From contig NEEC01000018.1 of NCBI GenBank assembly GCA_002189035.1, positions 1,736,001-1,800,000 of the forward strand: a stretch of 64,000 nucleotides of DNA. The letters are read 5' to 3'. Origin of the DNA: Utricularia gibba (Eukaryota; Streptophyta; Magnoliopsida; Lamiales; Lentibulariaceae). The stretch's first letter is position 1; each line of letters opens with the position of its first letter. A program made the position numbers and the translations under genes. The notes under the pieces are model-generated. The model did not search any database. It was not told the DNA's origin and saw nothing but the letters and a program-made list of their open reading frames with translations. Of this stretch, positions 1-11,112 are shown piece by piece.

Positions 1-396
1 TTCAGCTTGAGCTTCAGCTAATCGGACTTCAAATCTCCCGCTATCAGTTCCTCTTTCTTCGCCTGCGTAACTCCCAAATCGTCCCCCCCCCCCCCCCTCT
101 GGAGTAAGCAATCTGCGTCCCTTATTTTTCGTCATCCTTTTTTGCTTTTGGCCTCGATGGCTAGAGATCAGACGCTTGTGCAGTTTCCGGGGTGGTTGTG
201 GAACGTTGGTGGATGTAGGCTGCGATGCATGGGTTTCTCTTGGGCGTTCTGTTCTACTTTCAATCTGGGTAAAGCATTTTTCGTAAAAATTGGCGTACTT
301 TTTCTGCGCTTCTGATTGTAACCTTGCTTTTTGTGCCTGGATCTTGATTTGAAGTAGGCTGCTGTTGCGGGAGGAATAGCAGTAGTTGACAATGTG
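1..396 (+). other. Leader/promoter region of the first hAT-like gene
   Basis: No protein gene is seen here. A run of about 15 C lies near 79-95. The stretch 150-396 reads like a 5' leader: an exon seems to end at 430 with a GT donor, and an acceptor ends at 601. The intron 431-601 contains a long T run near 501-520. An ATG at 392 is followed directly by TGA, a minimal upstream ORF just before the ATG at 397. Confidence 0.4.
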
Positions 397-2775
397 ATGG
401 ACTGGCCATATTATAACCACAACCTAAAAGGTATGCTGTATATTGAACTTTTTTGTTGCTGATTGTAATTCTGTGATGCTGAAAATCTTGTATGCTTCTG
501 GTTTTTTTTTTTTTTTTTTTTGGTTTGGAGCGAAACTGGAGATTTTGCTGGAATTCTTAATCTTGCATGGAAATTGGATCATGTTTTCCGTTGCTTTGCA
601 GTGGACATGGATCCTACTTCTAGCACAGTATTGAATTCAGCAATATTGTCACAAATTGATTCTGTGGATATCGCATTGGGCTCTATGGAAAAGGCGAATA
701 TGTCTTTGACAACCAAACCAAGGAAAAAGACCATGACTTCAGTATATCTCAAATATTTTGAAACAGCACCGGATGGGAAATCCAGGAGATGCAAATTTTG
801 TGGACAAAGCTATTCAATTGCGACAGCAACTGGTTTTTCCCTCTACTCTTCTTCTCAGCTGAAGATCTATATATCCTATTGTTTGTCACCTATTTCTTTT
901 TCTGTGCTCTCTTCATTGCTGCAGGCAACTTAGGTCGCCACCTCAGCAATCGGCATCCTGGGTATGAAAAGTTAGGAGATTCTTCCAATCCTCCTACATC
1001 ACAGTCTAGTACCATAGCCAAAAAATCACAGAGTCATACTGAATCGCCTACGATGGAGCTTGAACACTTGAACTGGATAGTCATTAAGTGGCTCCTTGTA
1101 ACTTCTCTTCCCTCGTCTACTTTGGCAAATAACTGGCTTGTAAACACATTTAAGTTTCTCAATCCATCGATTGAGTTGTGGAGTGGGAAAAAGTTCCACA
1201 CCGTGCTTCATGAAATCTTCAGAAGCATGCAGGAGACGGTTAGGTTAATTGTGGAGCAGGTTTCTTCAAAGGTCTCTGTCACACTTGATTTTTGGACTTC
1301 CTATGAACAGATACTGTACATGAGCATCACTTGCCAATGGATCGATGATAACTGGTCCTTCCAAAAAGTTCTTCTTGATATCTGTCACATTCCCACCCCT
1401 TGTGGGGAGTCTGAAATCTATTATGTTTTGCTGAAAGTCCTTAGGATCTATGCTTTGGAGACGAAGATCCTTTCCTGTACTCATGATAGTAGTCCAAATG
1501 CCTTGCATGCATGTCATACACTGAAGGGTGATATGGATAGTCAGAAATCAGCTTTTTGGTATATACCATGTGCTGCTCATGCTTTAAATTCTATACTGAA
1601 CGATGGGTTGCGAACTACCAAATCACTCATTTTGAAGATCAGAGAGTTTGTTTTGGAGCTGAATGCATCAATGGAAATCTCAGGAGACTTTCTGCAACTC
1701 ACCTCAGCATTCCAAGAAGGAAATTGGAAATTCCCTCTTGATACATCACCTAGGTGGAGTGGAAGCTTCCAGATGCTGGACATCGCTTGTAAGGTAGAAC
1801 TCCCATACCTGGTATAGAAACCATGAAAAAAATTCATCATCAAACTTCTGACGTCATGTTTCTTTCCAGGCTGGTAGATCCATGGAAACTATTATTCGGA
1901 AGCATGAGGAAGTACTTGGTAGTCATCTGCTTCTAAACTCCACAGAGAAAAGTGCTGTCAATATCATGCACAAGTATCTTGAGCCCTTCTATAAGGCCAT
2001 TAACAATATGTGCGAAAGCAAGATCCTCACCATTGGTATGGTTCTCTTTTTCATGGACCACATTTCGGAAACAATCCTCTCCTGCAAAGACTCAAGGCAA
2101 ATGCCTGAGTGGCTAAAAATTGCAGCTGAGGAAATGTATGTTAAAGCTCGGAGTTACACTGACCAAGTTTGCAACATATTCACATACATGACAGCAATCC
2201 TCGATCCACGGATAAAAGAAGAACTCACACCTGAGTATCTCAACTCAGAATCCTATTTAGAGGAGGCAAGAAATCACTTCATACGAAACTATTCCACTGG
2301 CTATTTTTCATCTATGAGTAGTTCATTTGGAGAGCTGGGCGATGGAGAGACTGTTTCTTTTGCCGAGGAAATTGCTCGCAAGAAGCGACGAGCCAGCATG
2401 AACTCTTCAGCAGATGAGCTGACTCAATATTTATCAGAGCCTCCTGTTCCTATGCCCACAGATGTTCTGGATTGGTGGAAAGTGAATAGCTCAAGGTTCC
2501 CACGCTTGTCTCTCATGGCTCGAGACTTTTTAGCTGTGCAGCCAACTTCTGTTACTCCAGAATGTGTGTTTTCCATAAAAGGTGATGAAATTGACAGACG
2601 AAAGCTGTCTACTCCTCACTCTGAAATGCAAGCTCGTCTGTGTGTGAAGTCATGGCTGGACTGTGGAATCAAGCTCAAGTACAAGTCCTCTGAGATTGAC
2701 TGTGAAAGAATCATGGAGCTTGCATTTGAGGCTAGCACCAGAAGTCTTGAGAAGAAGCAAAAGCCCATAGGTTAG
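397..2775 (+). CDS. BED-type zinc finger hAT-transposase-like protein (RICESLEEPER/DAYSLEEPER type)
   Basis: Spliced CDS 397-430, 602-832, 925-1793, 1870-2775 gives about 679 aa with all codon phases closing. If the first coding exon is not used, the ATG at 607 gives 666 aa. Intron 2 splits a BED finger: CKFC lies before it and RHLSNRH (H-x4-H) after it. The middle carries hAT landmarks: LDFWTSYEQ, CAAHALNSIL and a degenerate RW motif (PRWSGSF). The C-terminus has the hAT dimerisation block, from LDWWKVNSSRFP through LMARDFLAVQPTSVTPE to LCVKSWL. Plant proteins of this type are domesticated transposases acting as nuclear DNA-binding regulators, or copies of live elements. No terminal inverted repeats or target duplications are apparent, and an intact multi-exon frame beside a conserved housekeeping gene favours domestication. 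The exact function is unknown. Confidence 0.85.
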
Positions 2776-3100
2776 ATAACTTGTTCCAGAGAAACAATCT
2801 CAGTGCCACAGATTGGGTCAGCCATGGAGTTGCAGTGTAATGTAAATTGTCCAAGAAAAAAGACGTAAACGCCCATCTGTTGACTTCTCTATATGTTGCA
2901 ACGTGAGGGTTGATTTGGTATTTGCATTTATACGGAAGAGTGCTTGATTTCAATGGAACCCAGGCACTGAACCGCGCCGCGCCCCATAAGCGGTTAACGA
3001 AGACGGAGTGTCGTGGGATTCTGCAAACTGGAGAAGAGGAAGCAGTAGAAGAAGAAGAAGAAGAAGGAAAAGGGGAGGAATCTCATTGGGCGTGCTTTCT
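2776..3100. other. Short spacer between hAT-like gene and AP-3 delta
   Basis: About 325 bp hold the 3' UTR of the upstream gene and the promoter and leader of AP-3 delta. A GAA/AGA-rich purine tract at 3030-3080 immediately precedes the chosen ATG. No other feature is seen. Confidence 0.5.
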
Positions 3101-5889
3101 ATGGCGGGGGTTTCGCTGATGGATTCTCTGTTCCAAAGCTCCCTTGAAGTGGTGATCAAGAGCCTCCGCCTTTGCCCGCCGGGGGCTGAGCCCACGTTGG
3201 TGGCCAAATCCCTAGACGAGATCCGCCGGGAGATTAAATCCACAGACCCGCAAACGAAATCCATCGCGCTCGAGAAACTGGCCTTCTTCCATTCCCTCCA
3301 CGGCGTCGATATGTCGTGGGCGGCGTTTCACTCGGTAGAGCTGTCCTCCGCCGCAGCCCACTCTCACAAGCGAATCGCTTGCCTCGCGGCCTCTCTGTCC
3401 TTCAACCCTGCAACCACCGATGTGATTCTTCTCCTCACTCACCAACTGCGTAAGGACCTCTCTTCCTCCAATACTCACGATGTTAGTCTTGCTCTGTCCA
3501 CCCTTTCCTCCATCTGCAACCCAGATTTGTCACGAGATTTGACTCCGGAGCTGTTTACTTTGCTCGGTAGTAGTAGGTTTTTTGTTCGGAAGAAAGCGAT
3601 TGCCGCTGTGTTGAGGGTTTTCGAGCAGTACCCTGATGCTGTTCGCGTCTGCTTCAAAAGAGTTGTGGAGAATCTGAGTAACAGTGACATGGGGGTTCTG
3701 TCAGCGGTTGTGGGCTTGTTCTGTGAGTTAAGTGTTAAAGATCCCAGATCTTACCTGCCCTTGGCTCCTGAGTTTTACAAGGTTCTGGTTGACTGTAGAA
3801 ACAATTGGGTCCTCATTAAGATATTGAAGATCTTCGCCAGGTTAGCTCCAGTTGAACCAAGGCTGGGGAAGAAAGTAGTGGAGCCAATATGTGAGCATCT
3901 CCGGCGGACCGGAGCCAAATCCTTGGCATATGAATGCATCAGAGCCATTGTGACCAGTTTGGATGACTGTGATTCTGCAATGAGACTCGCTGTTGAGAAG
4001 CTGAGGGAATTCTTGCTTGATGATGACCCAAATCTCAAGTTCCTTGCCTTGCAGGCACTTGCTGTTGCTGCTGAGAAGCATCTGTGGGTTGTGATAGAAA
4101 ACAAGGAGCTGGTGGTCAGGGCCATGAGCGATGATGATACAAATATCAAACTCGAAGCCTTACGCCTTGTGATGTCGATGGTCTCACAGGATAATGTGAT
4201 GGAGATCTGCACAGTTCTGGTGGCTCAGGCACGCAAATCTGATCCATACTTCTGTAATGAGATCCTGGGGTTCATTCTGCAGACTTGCTCAAGGGACTTC
4301 TATGCAGTAATCTTCGATTTCGATTGGTATGTGTCGTTTCTTGGAGAAATTGCGAGGCTGCCACACTGTGAGAAGGGGGAAGACATCTCCATTCAGCTTG
4401 TGGATATTGGAATGAGGGTCAAGGATGCAAGAAGTGAGCTTGTTCAAGTTGCTCGTGATCTGGTCATTGATCCTGCACTTCTTGGCAATCCTCTCATACA
4501 TCCAGTTTTAGGTGCGTGTGCCTGGATCTCGGGAGAGTACATTGAACTCTCGAAAAATCCATTCGAGATTATGGAGGCACTGCTGCAGCCAAGAACCAGT
4601 TTCTTTCCTCCGGCAGTGAGATCTGTATATATTCAGTCTGCATTCAAAATCTTAGCCTTCTGTTTACATAGCTACGTTCAGTCTTGTGGTAATGCAGTGC
4701 CTCAGAACTCCGAACCATCAGAGGCTGTTTCTAACCTGGATTCACAGGTGGGTTCGATCCAAGCATCGAGCGAGTTGTCATATGACAGTGAGCTGGATAA
4801 TGAGAAGACAATTACCATCGATGGTCAAGCTCCACCAGGTTTTCCTAGCAGGCGCAACATGACCAAGGAATCCATCTTAGGCCTTTTGAATTTTGTTGAA
4901 GTTAATATGAGACCCTTAGCTTCAAGTGATGAAGTGGAAGTGCAGGAGAGGGCATCCAATGTTCTTGGAGTGATTGAATTGGTGAAACCAAGGTTGGCTG
5001 TTGATCATTCAGATGAATGTCAGGAACGTAAGACATCTGAAATTATCAAGCAGGTATCGGATTTATTCTCTGAGGAGCTTGGCCCTGTTTCGTTGAATGC
5101 CCAAGAGAGGGTGTGTCCGCCTGATGGATTGTTGCTCAAGGATGATCTCAATGACTTGGAAGAAGTTTGTAGCGACATCAGCTTCCCATTACCAGCATCA
5201 TTCTCCCTTGTCCCGCCTCGAGTGCTTGAGAGGGATATTGCCAGCAGCATAACTGAGAATCATGGCATTGAAGAATCTGAAAGTGTTTCTGAATCAACAT
5301 CTCTTCTAGTAAAGCATCGCAAGCGGCATGGGCTGTACTACCTGCCTTCTGATGATAAAAAATACCCACCTGCACCGGATCCTAAAGATAAGGAGGCAAC
5401 AGAGGAAGCAGATGATTTTATGAAGCTCGCTGAGAAATCTCTCGGTGTAAAGAAGTCATCAAACAAGGTGAAAGCTAGACCTGTGGTTGTGAAATTTGAT
5501 GAGGGAGAAAAATTAGACGTCGCCACAGAGAAACTCGAGCTCCAGCCAGATTCGCTCTCAGGTGCCGTCCAAGAAGTCCTGTTAGGCAATGAAGCTTCAA
5601 CTTCATCCTCCAAAAGCAAATCTTCAGGTGTGTAAACTTACTATCATGTAATTTGTATATGCAGCTGTCCATCTGAACCAACCTGCATCTGCATTCTCCA
5701 GGAAGAAAAGAACACCACCTCCATGGTAACCACAAGAAGCACCAATCGACTGGAAAAGATACACAAGTAGATGGGAAAAATAGGAAAAAGAGAGAAAGTC
5801 ATCGGCATAAAAGCAAGCCACAGCAAAGACCACAGGGAGAATCAACCATTGGAGCACAATCACCAACCGTCCCGGATCTCCTTTTGTAG
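3101..5889 (+). CDS. AP-3 complex subunit delta
   Basis: Large adaptin of the AP-3 clathrin-adaptor complex, which in plants sorts cargo from the Golgi/endosome to the vacuole. CDS 3101-5627 and 5702-5889, 904 aa, close to the family's usual size. The start is the ATG reading MAGVSLMDSLFQSSLE, the conserved adaptin N-terminus. The first 550 residues form the armadillo-like adaptin trunk (for example SLSFNPATTDVILLLTHQLRKD and ILKIFARLAPVEPRLG). After it come an acidic/serine hinge and the delta signature KHRKRHGLYYLPSDDK near residue 750. Reading through the intron would stop at 5633. Splicing from G5627 to 5702 restores a Lys/His/Arg-rich tail ending in PDLLL, as expected for the delta subunit. 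Nearly intronless, like its known relatives. No damage seen. Confidence 0.95.
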
Positions 5890-6152
5890 CATCATTCCGT
5901 GAAGCTCTGTAAAGGCCAAGTTTTGCGTGAGTATGTGAGGTTCTTGCCCTTTCTCCCAGTGGTCTCTTATTGCTCAGTCATCTGGTTGACAATGCAGCCG
6001 CCGTAGAACTCAAAGCCTTATCATTTGTGTACACTTTGCTTTGCATCAACCAACAATACACATGATGAAATGAAATACTTTTGAAATGTTGGAGTCACTG
6101 ATGACTACAATAATCTGTAGGCAGTTAATAGGTGGTTCTATGAATATTTTGG
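5890..6152. other. 3' UTR/spacer downstream of AP-3 delta
   Basis: No coding signal. This is probably the AP-3 delta 3' UTR, leading into the repeated element that starts near 6153. Confidence 0.4.
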
Positions 6153-6790
6153 AATGGTGGAAGAGTGACTCCCCCTGCGAACATGGAAACTGATGGTTTG
6201 GTTGTGAATCGACATGGTGTTGAGTAGTTAGTTATCCAATCCCATTCTTCTCTCTTTCAGGTCTGAGAAACACAGACAAGAAATGGGCAGACCATGAGAT
6301 CCATGGAATTCTTTCCTTTCTCCTACACAGACACAACGTACAGAAGGAATTCTAACAGATTGGGATTGTAATAATAGTTCACACGTAAGTAACAGTAAAT
6401 GTTTCCATTCTCATTCCCTTCCATCGTCTTGTCTGTTTCGAGACAGAAGGAGAAAGATACTGAATAACTAACTACCCAACACCAAGACGATTCACAAATA
6501 GACCATGCAACAGTTTCCGTAATTCCAGGGGAAGTCACTCCTCCAACCCACATCTATTAATAGCTTACAGATTGAATGTTGGAAGAATGACTTCCCCTGG
6601 AAAGACGGAATCCGTTCCATGGTTTGATTGTGAATCGTGGGTAGTTAGTTATCCAATGCCTTGCTACTCTCCTCCGGGTCTGAAAACAGACAAGACGAGA
6701 GAAGACAATGAAATCAGAAAGCATTTGGCGTTGTATCCTTGCGAACTATTACAATCCAACCTGTCGAATTCATTCTGTAGATTGTGTCTA
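6153..6790. repeat. Three diverged copies of a ~130-230 bp element, the last two inverted
   Basis: Copy A (about 6153-6285, plus), copy B (about 6331-6555, minus) and copy C (about 6572-6790, plus) share blocks such as GTTGTGAATCG, GTAGTTAGTTATCCAAT and ACAGACAAGA. B and C are homologous over almost their whole length, for example TTGGGATTGTAATAATAGTTC in B against the complement of C, and only about 15-20 bp separate them. The pair could therefore fold into a long imperfect hairpin. C runs directly into the leader of the glycosyltransferase gene. It could be a MITE-like element, duplicated promoter DNA or a small-RNA source; the sequence does not decide. Confidence 0.75.
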
Positions 6791-6813
6791 GGCCGGCGGA
6801 TGTTGGAGAAACG

Positions 6814-8038
6814 ATGACGAAAGAGTCTCCAGGGGGCAGCAGATCAGACGCCAGCCATAAGATCCATTTTGTGATCTACACGCTCTTCTTCGGGGTCGGC
6901 ATTGCCATTGGGATCACCCTGAGTCTCTTCATAGATGACACGGATGTTCCCCAGCTGAGTGTGCGGTATTCCTCCTCGACGTCGCTGCCCCATATAATTG
7001 TTCCGGTCTCAACATCTCCGCCGCCGCCGCCGCCGCAGCGGATGGGGCTGAGGGAGTACCTGAGGGTGCCGGAGATCAGGCACGACATGACGGATAAGGA
7101 GTTGCTATGGAGAGCGTCTATGAGGCCAAGGATAGAGATCTACCCCTTCCCCAGGACGCCTAAGGTCGCCTACATGTTTCTGACGAGGAGCAATCTGCCG
7201 TTGGCTCCCCTGTGGGAGATGTTCTTCAAGGGTCATGATGGACTTTTCTCGATTTACGTGCATTCGCCGCCGTCTGTAAATTGGTCGGCTCCGCCGCTCT
7301 CTGTCTTCCACGGCAGGAACATTCCTAGCAAGGTAAACTCACTCTTATTCATCCATTGATGCACATTACATCCAAGCTGACTAATTACCTTCGCAGCAGA
7401 CGGTGGTGTGGGGGAGTTTCAGCATGGTGCAAGCGGAGCGTCGGCTACTAGCGAACGCACTACTGGACATATCCAATCAGAGATTCGTCTTGTTATCCGA
7501 CAATTGCATCCCCCTCTACAATTTCACCACCGTCTACTACTACCTCACCAGATCAACCAAATCCTTCGTTCAGTCCTTCGACGAGGCAGGCCCCGTCGGA
7601 CGTGGCCGTTACAATCCCCGCATGCGCCCCTTCGTCACGGAGGAGCAATGGCGAAAGGGGGCACAGTGGTTCGAGATGGATCGGAAACTCGCCATCCAGG
7701 TCGTCTCCGATCGTCTTTACTCCAACATCTTTCAACGCTTCTGCACAGATTCATGCTACTCAGATGAACATTACTTGCCTACCTTCATCACGAAGAAGTT
7801 CGCCAGGAGGAACTCCAATCGAACACTGACATGGGTTGACTGGTCCAGAGGCGGACCTCATCCACTCCAATTTTCAGCGGATGACATCTCATCGAAGCTA
7901 CTCAACCGATTGAGAACTTGGTCCAAGTGCAACTACAACGATCGGCTCACAAACATTTGTTACCTGTTTGCGAGAAAATTCACCGTCGAAACACTCGATC
8001 GGTTGCTTAGTCTGGCACCCAGCATCATGTACTTCTAG
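6814..8038 (+). CDS. Core-2/I-branching beta-1,6-GlcNAc-transferase family protein (BC10-like, GT14)
   Basis: Type II membrane glycosyltransferase of the plant DUF266/BC10 family, expected in the Golgi and linked in rice BC10 to cell-wall and arabinogalactan glycosylation. CDS 6814-7332 and 7397-8038, 386 aa, usual for the family. The first in-frame ATG (MTKESPGGS) is at 6814. Residues about 16-38 form one membrane anchor ([20 protein letters not shown]), followed by a Ser/Pro-rich stem with a run of six prolines. The catalytic region shows the family blocks [61 protein letters not shown] and [13 protein letters not shown]. The intron is only 64 bp. The exact sugar acceptor cannot be told from sequence. 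The promoter lies next to the inverted repeat at 6153-6790. Confidence 0.92.
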
Positions 8039-8774
8039 CAGATTATGCCGCCTCTCTCTGCCTTACAATTACTTCCGCGGTTGGGTAATTCACGTTCGAA
8101 AACCCATTAGTCACTTGCAAAATCAATGCTACGAAGGGCACTGCCTGACAATGCGGAATATAATCGTAACCAAACTAAATCACGAGGAATGGAGCCCTAG
8201 ATCGAAAAATACCGTACCAGCCGATGAAGAATAAAGCCCAGCCCCGCCGCCGCGGGTGGAGGAGTCGATGGCGGTGTGTTGGGTGAAACACCGGTAATTC
8301 TGATTTCTGAATCTACCTAATAAAAAAAGAACACGACTGAAGAAAGTTGATACTGAAATTGTGATCGTCGGCGGCGAAAAGGATGGCATGCGATCTAGTG
8401 ACGTTGAAGTTCCTCATTATCGTATCTTTGCAGACGGCACAGAGACGGGGAGTTCTGTATTGACGACTTGATTCCTTAGCATGCAGCACGAGATCGGCGG
8501 ATTTGAGAGGTTTTTCAAATACGGATGGAAGGGGAGGAGGAGATACCCCGGGGGCATCGCCGGACACACATGGCAGAGCGGCGACGAGGAAGGGAAGATG
8601 GATTCTCACATCCCCGAGGAAGGGATTCACGAAGAGCTTATGCATCTTGCAGCCTCCACGAAGGTCACGTTTCCCTGTTTTAACTGTTTTAAAACTCATT
8701 TAACATTCTGCCTCGGGAAAATTTGAAATTATTTTTACAAAAATTATTATTTAATAATAAAATTTCAGGTCGTA
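8039..8774. other. Spacer, no gene recognised
   Basis: Between the glycosyltransferase stop and tRNA-Ala. Small open frames occur on both strands in the GC-richer part 8340-8700, but none shows a recognisable domain, splice pattern or codon-phase logic, so none is called. The last 60 bp before the tRNA are A/T-rich with a T run on the tRNA's downstream side, as expected for Pol III termination. Confidence 0.4.
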
Positions 8775-8847
8775 TGGAGATGCGGGGTATCGATCCCCGT
8801 ACCTCTCGCATGCTAAGCGAGCGCTCTACCATCTGAGCTACATCCCC
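8775..8847 (-). tRNA. tRNA-Ala (AGC)
   Basis: On the minus strand, a 73-nt cloverleaf starting GGGGATGTAGCTCAG. The acceptor stem GGGGATG pairs with CATCTCC (one G-U), the D arm is GCTC/GAGC, and the anticodon stem CTCGC/GCGAG encloses the loop TTAGCAT with anticodon AGC. The T arm CGGGG/CCCCG encloses ATCGATA and the discriminator base is A. No intron. CCA is not encoded, as usual for nuclear tRNA genes. The A and B box promoter elements are internal. This is the common plant tRNA-Ala(AGC) form. Confidence 0.97.
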
Positions 8848-9013
8848 GTTGGATTAAATTGCATATCATAATGTAATATCGTATTAAAAATGATTCGTTG
8901 CTCCGACCAGGAAACCGGATCTTATTTGGGATGCCCTGCCTTCAGTTCCCTCCATATATTTACTGGCTGCCGGAAGAAGAGTGGCAGCGCTTCTGCTAGA
9001 AAGTAAGAAGGCT

Positions 9014-9765
9014 ATGGAGGATCTCAGTCCCATATCTGAAAATGAATTTTCACCCAGGGAAGTCTTCGGCGGTGAGTCTTTCAGCATTCAGTCCTTTCCT
9101 TTAGGTTCGACCACTGGTTTTGATGCGGACAGGCTTACAGGGAACGTGGAGGGGCAGTCTGATGAGCTTGAGGAGAAGAAACGGCGACTGAAGCCGGAAC
9201 AAGTTCGGGCTCTTGAGGAGGTCTATGAAGTCGAAACCATGCTTGGACCGCACAGAAAACAGCTACTTGCTGACGAGCTTGGATTGCATCCACGACAAGT
9301 CGCGATTTGGTTTCAAAATCGGAGAGCCCGTTGCAAATCCAGTCTTCTCGAGAAGGAATACGACACCCTGAGAGCCCAGTACGAGAAGCTGAACTCAGAT
9401 CACGTTGCCATTTTTGCCGAGAACCAGAAGCTCAGGAACCAGGTCCCTTTCCCTTCTACTGATAATCCGAACCGTTTGTGATAAAATTCCCTTAAACTCA
9501 GGTCCATCGACTTACCCAAAAGCTGCTGGGGAACAGACAGGAGGGTGGTCCAATCTTCCCGGATACACCCCCTCCGGCGACTTCGGTGAAAAGTGACGTA
9601 ATCAACTCCGAAGGGAGTTCCCCATTATGCTTGAAACCAGATTTCTCTGACGAAGAAGGCATGCCCTTCCAGCAACCACTGCTAACCCGCGAGGAACTTC
9701 AGCCGAACTCGTGCAATTTGGGGTTCCCGGTTCAGCATCAAGGAACTTGGTTATGGCGTTTCTGA
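9014..9765 (+). CDS. HD-Zip class I homeodomain-leucine zipper transcription factor
   Basis: Nuclear transcription factor that dimerises through its zipper and binds pseudopalindromic CAATNATTG-type sites. Many class I members act in ABA, drought or light responses. CDS 9014-9442 and 9502-9765, 230 aa. Residues about 55-110 are the homeodomain (KKRRLKPEQVRALEEVYEVE through HPRQVAIWFQNRRAR). The zipper follows immediately with leucines at about seven-residue spacing (LLEKEYDTLRAQYEKLNSDH). The protein ends TWLWRF, like the aromatic C-terminal activation motif of class I proteins. The first in-frame ATG (MEDLSPISENEF) is used. The intron is only 59 bp but restores the zipper frame (RNQ-VHRLTQKLL). 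The usual Trp after RAR is Cys here (RRARCKSS). Confidence 0.93.
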
Positions 9766-10828
9766 GTTCAACGAAAAACCAAGCACAAGCCTACGAGATG
9801 GAGGCCGACAAGGTGGTTTTGTTATTTTTGATTTTACGGGGGTGTTAAATAAATTCATGTTCAGGCCATTGAGGTTGCAAGAATTCGCAACCTCACCCTC
9901 ATTTTCCACTAAATTCGTCTAGTGCCACCCTTTTCCAATGACCACCACGTAGATCTGCATAATATTTATGTAGACAAGAAAGAATTCAAGTGTCCCTATA
10001 CGCATGCATATCGGGACACTTTTTTTCAGAGAATTTTCAGTTTGGTCCTCGAAAACCCGACATTTTCATTTTCAGTCTTCATCATACTAAAAAAAGTAAG
10101 AAAATAAAAGTAAAAAAATAGAATTGGATGCAACCACTAAAATACCGGTTCGGGTCTAATCCGAACCAATGGTTTAAAATACTAGAGCATATTACAAAAG
10201 AGATGATATTAAACCATTGTTCTGGAAAATTTTTAAAATATATTTCTATTTTTCAGAAATAAAATAGTTTTATTTTAAAATACTTTTAATTATAAAAATA
10301 ATTTTATTAAAAACATTTTTAAAATTATAACTATAAAAATTATTTTTGAAAAAATAAATAGTTAGTTACTTTTATTTTTTATTTCTATTTTTCAAAAATA
10401 ATTTTAAAAAGTAAAAATAGATTTTAAAAATTTGTCAGACTAAAATTGTCCTTTTTGTTTAAATATTTTATTCACAAAACATATTTTTATAAGAAAAATA
10501 ATGAAATATGAAGGAAGGGCATAATGGTAAAAATGGATGTTGGGCCGACACTGTGGTGGGTGGGCCTAGTGTCTTTTTGCAGTGAGCCTAAAGATCTTTC
10601 TTCCCGTCGGTTTGAAGTCAGACATCTCTGCTCTTCTTCAAGCCCGCTGCGGATTTCGGTTTTTCTTTCAACGCTTCATTTGCGGGTGGAATTTGGTGGT
10701 ATCTTCAAAAAGATATTTTCTGTTTCTCTGGATTTTCATGTCTCTGTGGAGTTTTGGATTGTTTGTTGAGTCGTTGTACAAATTTCTTACTTGATCTGCA
10801 TGAATAGGATTTTAGTTTGTCGGAAAAG
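9766..10828. other. A+T-rich spacer and leader exon of the OB-fold gene
   Basis: 10150-10510 is very A+T-rich with imperfect short inverted repeats built from TTTCTATTTTTC/GAAAAATAG-like words; no coding potential. 10525-10575 is GC-richer with TGGGCC/TGGGCCT site-II-like motifs (TTGGGCCGACA, GTGGGCCTAG), typical of housekeeping promoters. The stretch from about 10590 to 10828 looks like the 5' UTR exon, with a donor GTAATG at 10829. Confidence 0.45.
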
Positions 10829-11112
10829 GTAATGATTGTGTGATCGATCCAATGGCCTTTCTATTGGTTTTTTTATCATTGTTTATTGCGTTCGCCGATT
10901 CCTGTAAACGATGGTTGGCCTTGTTTGCAATTCTCAACTCAGGAAAATGATATAGCTCGTGTGGAAAAAATTTGATGGTTTGATGCTCCATTTCATTGAA
11001 TTGATTAAGCGTGTTCGTGTTAAGCTCATTTATGGTTATTTTTTGTACTGGGAATAAGGTCTGATTTGTTTTTCATGTTGCAGGATTACTGCAGAGTGTT
11101 TGGTATTACTAA

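Noticed and set aside
8313-8726. Open frames on both strands upstream of tRNA-Ala
   Set aside because: Mutually overlapping frames in GC-rich DNA, with no domain, homologue or splice support.
8775-8847. Atypical-looking T loop (ATCGATA) as a sign of a tRNA pseudogene
   Set aside because: All stems pair and the sequence is the common plant tRNA-Ala(AGC) form, so it is called functional.
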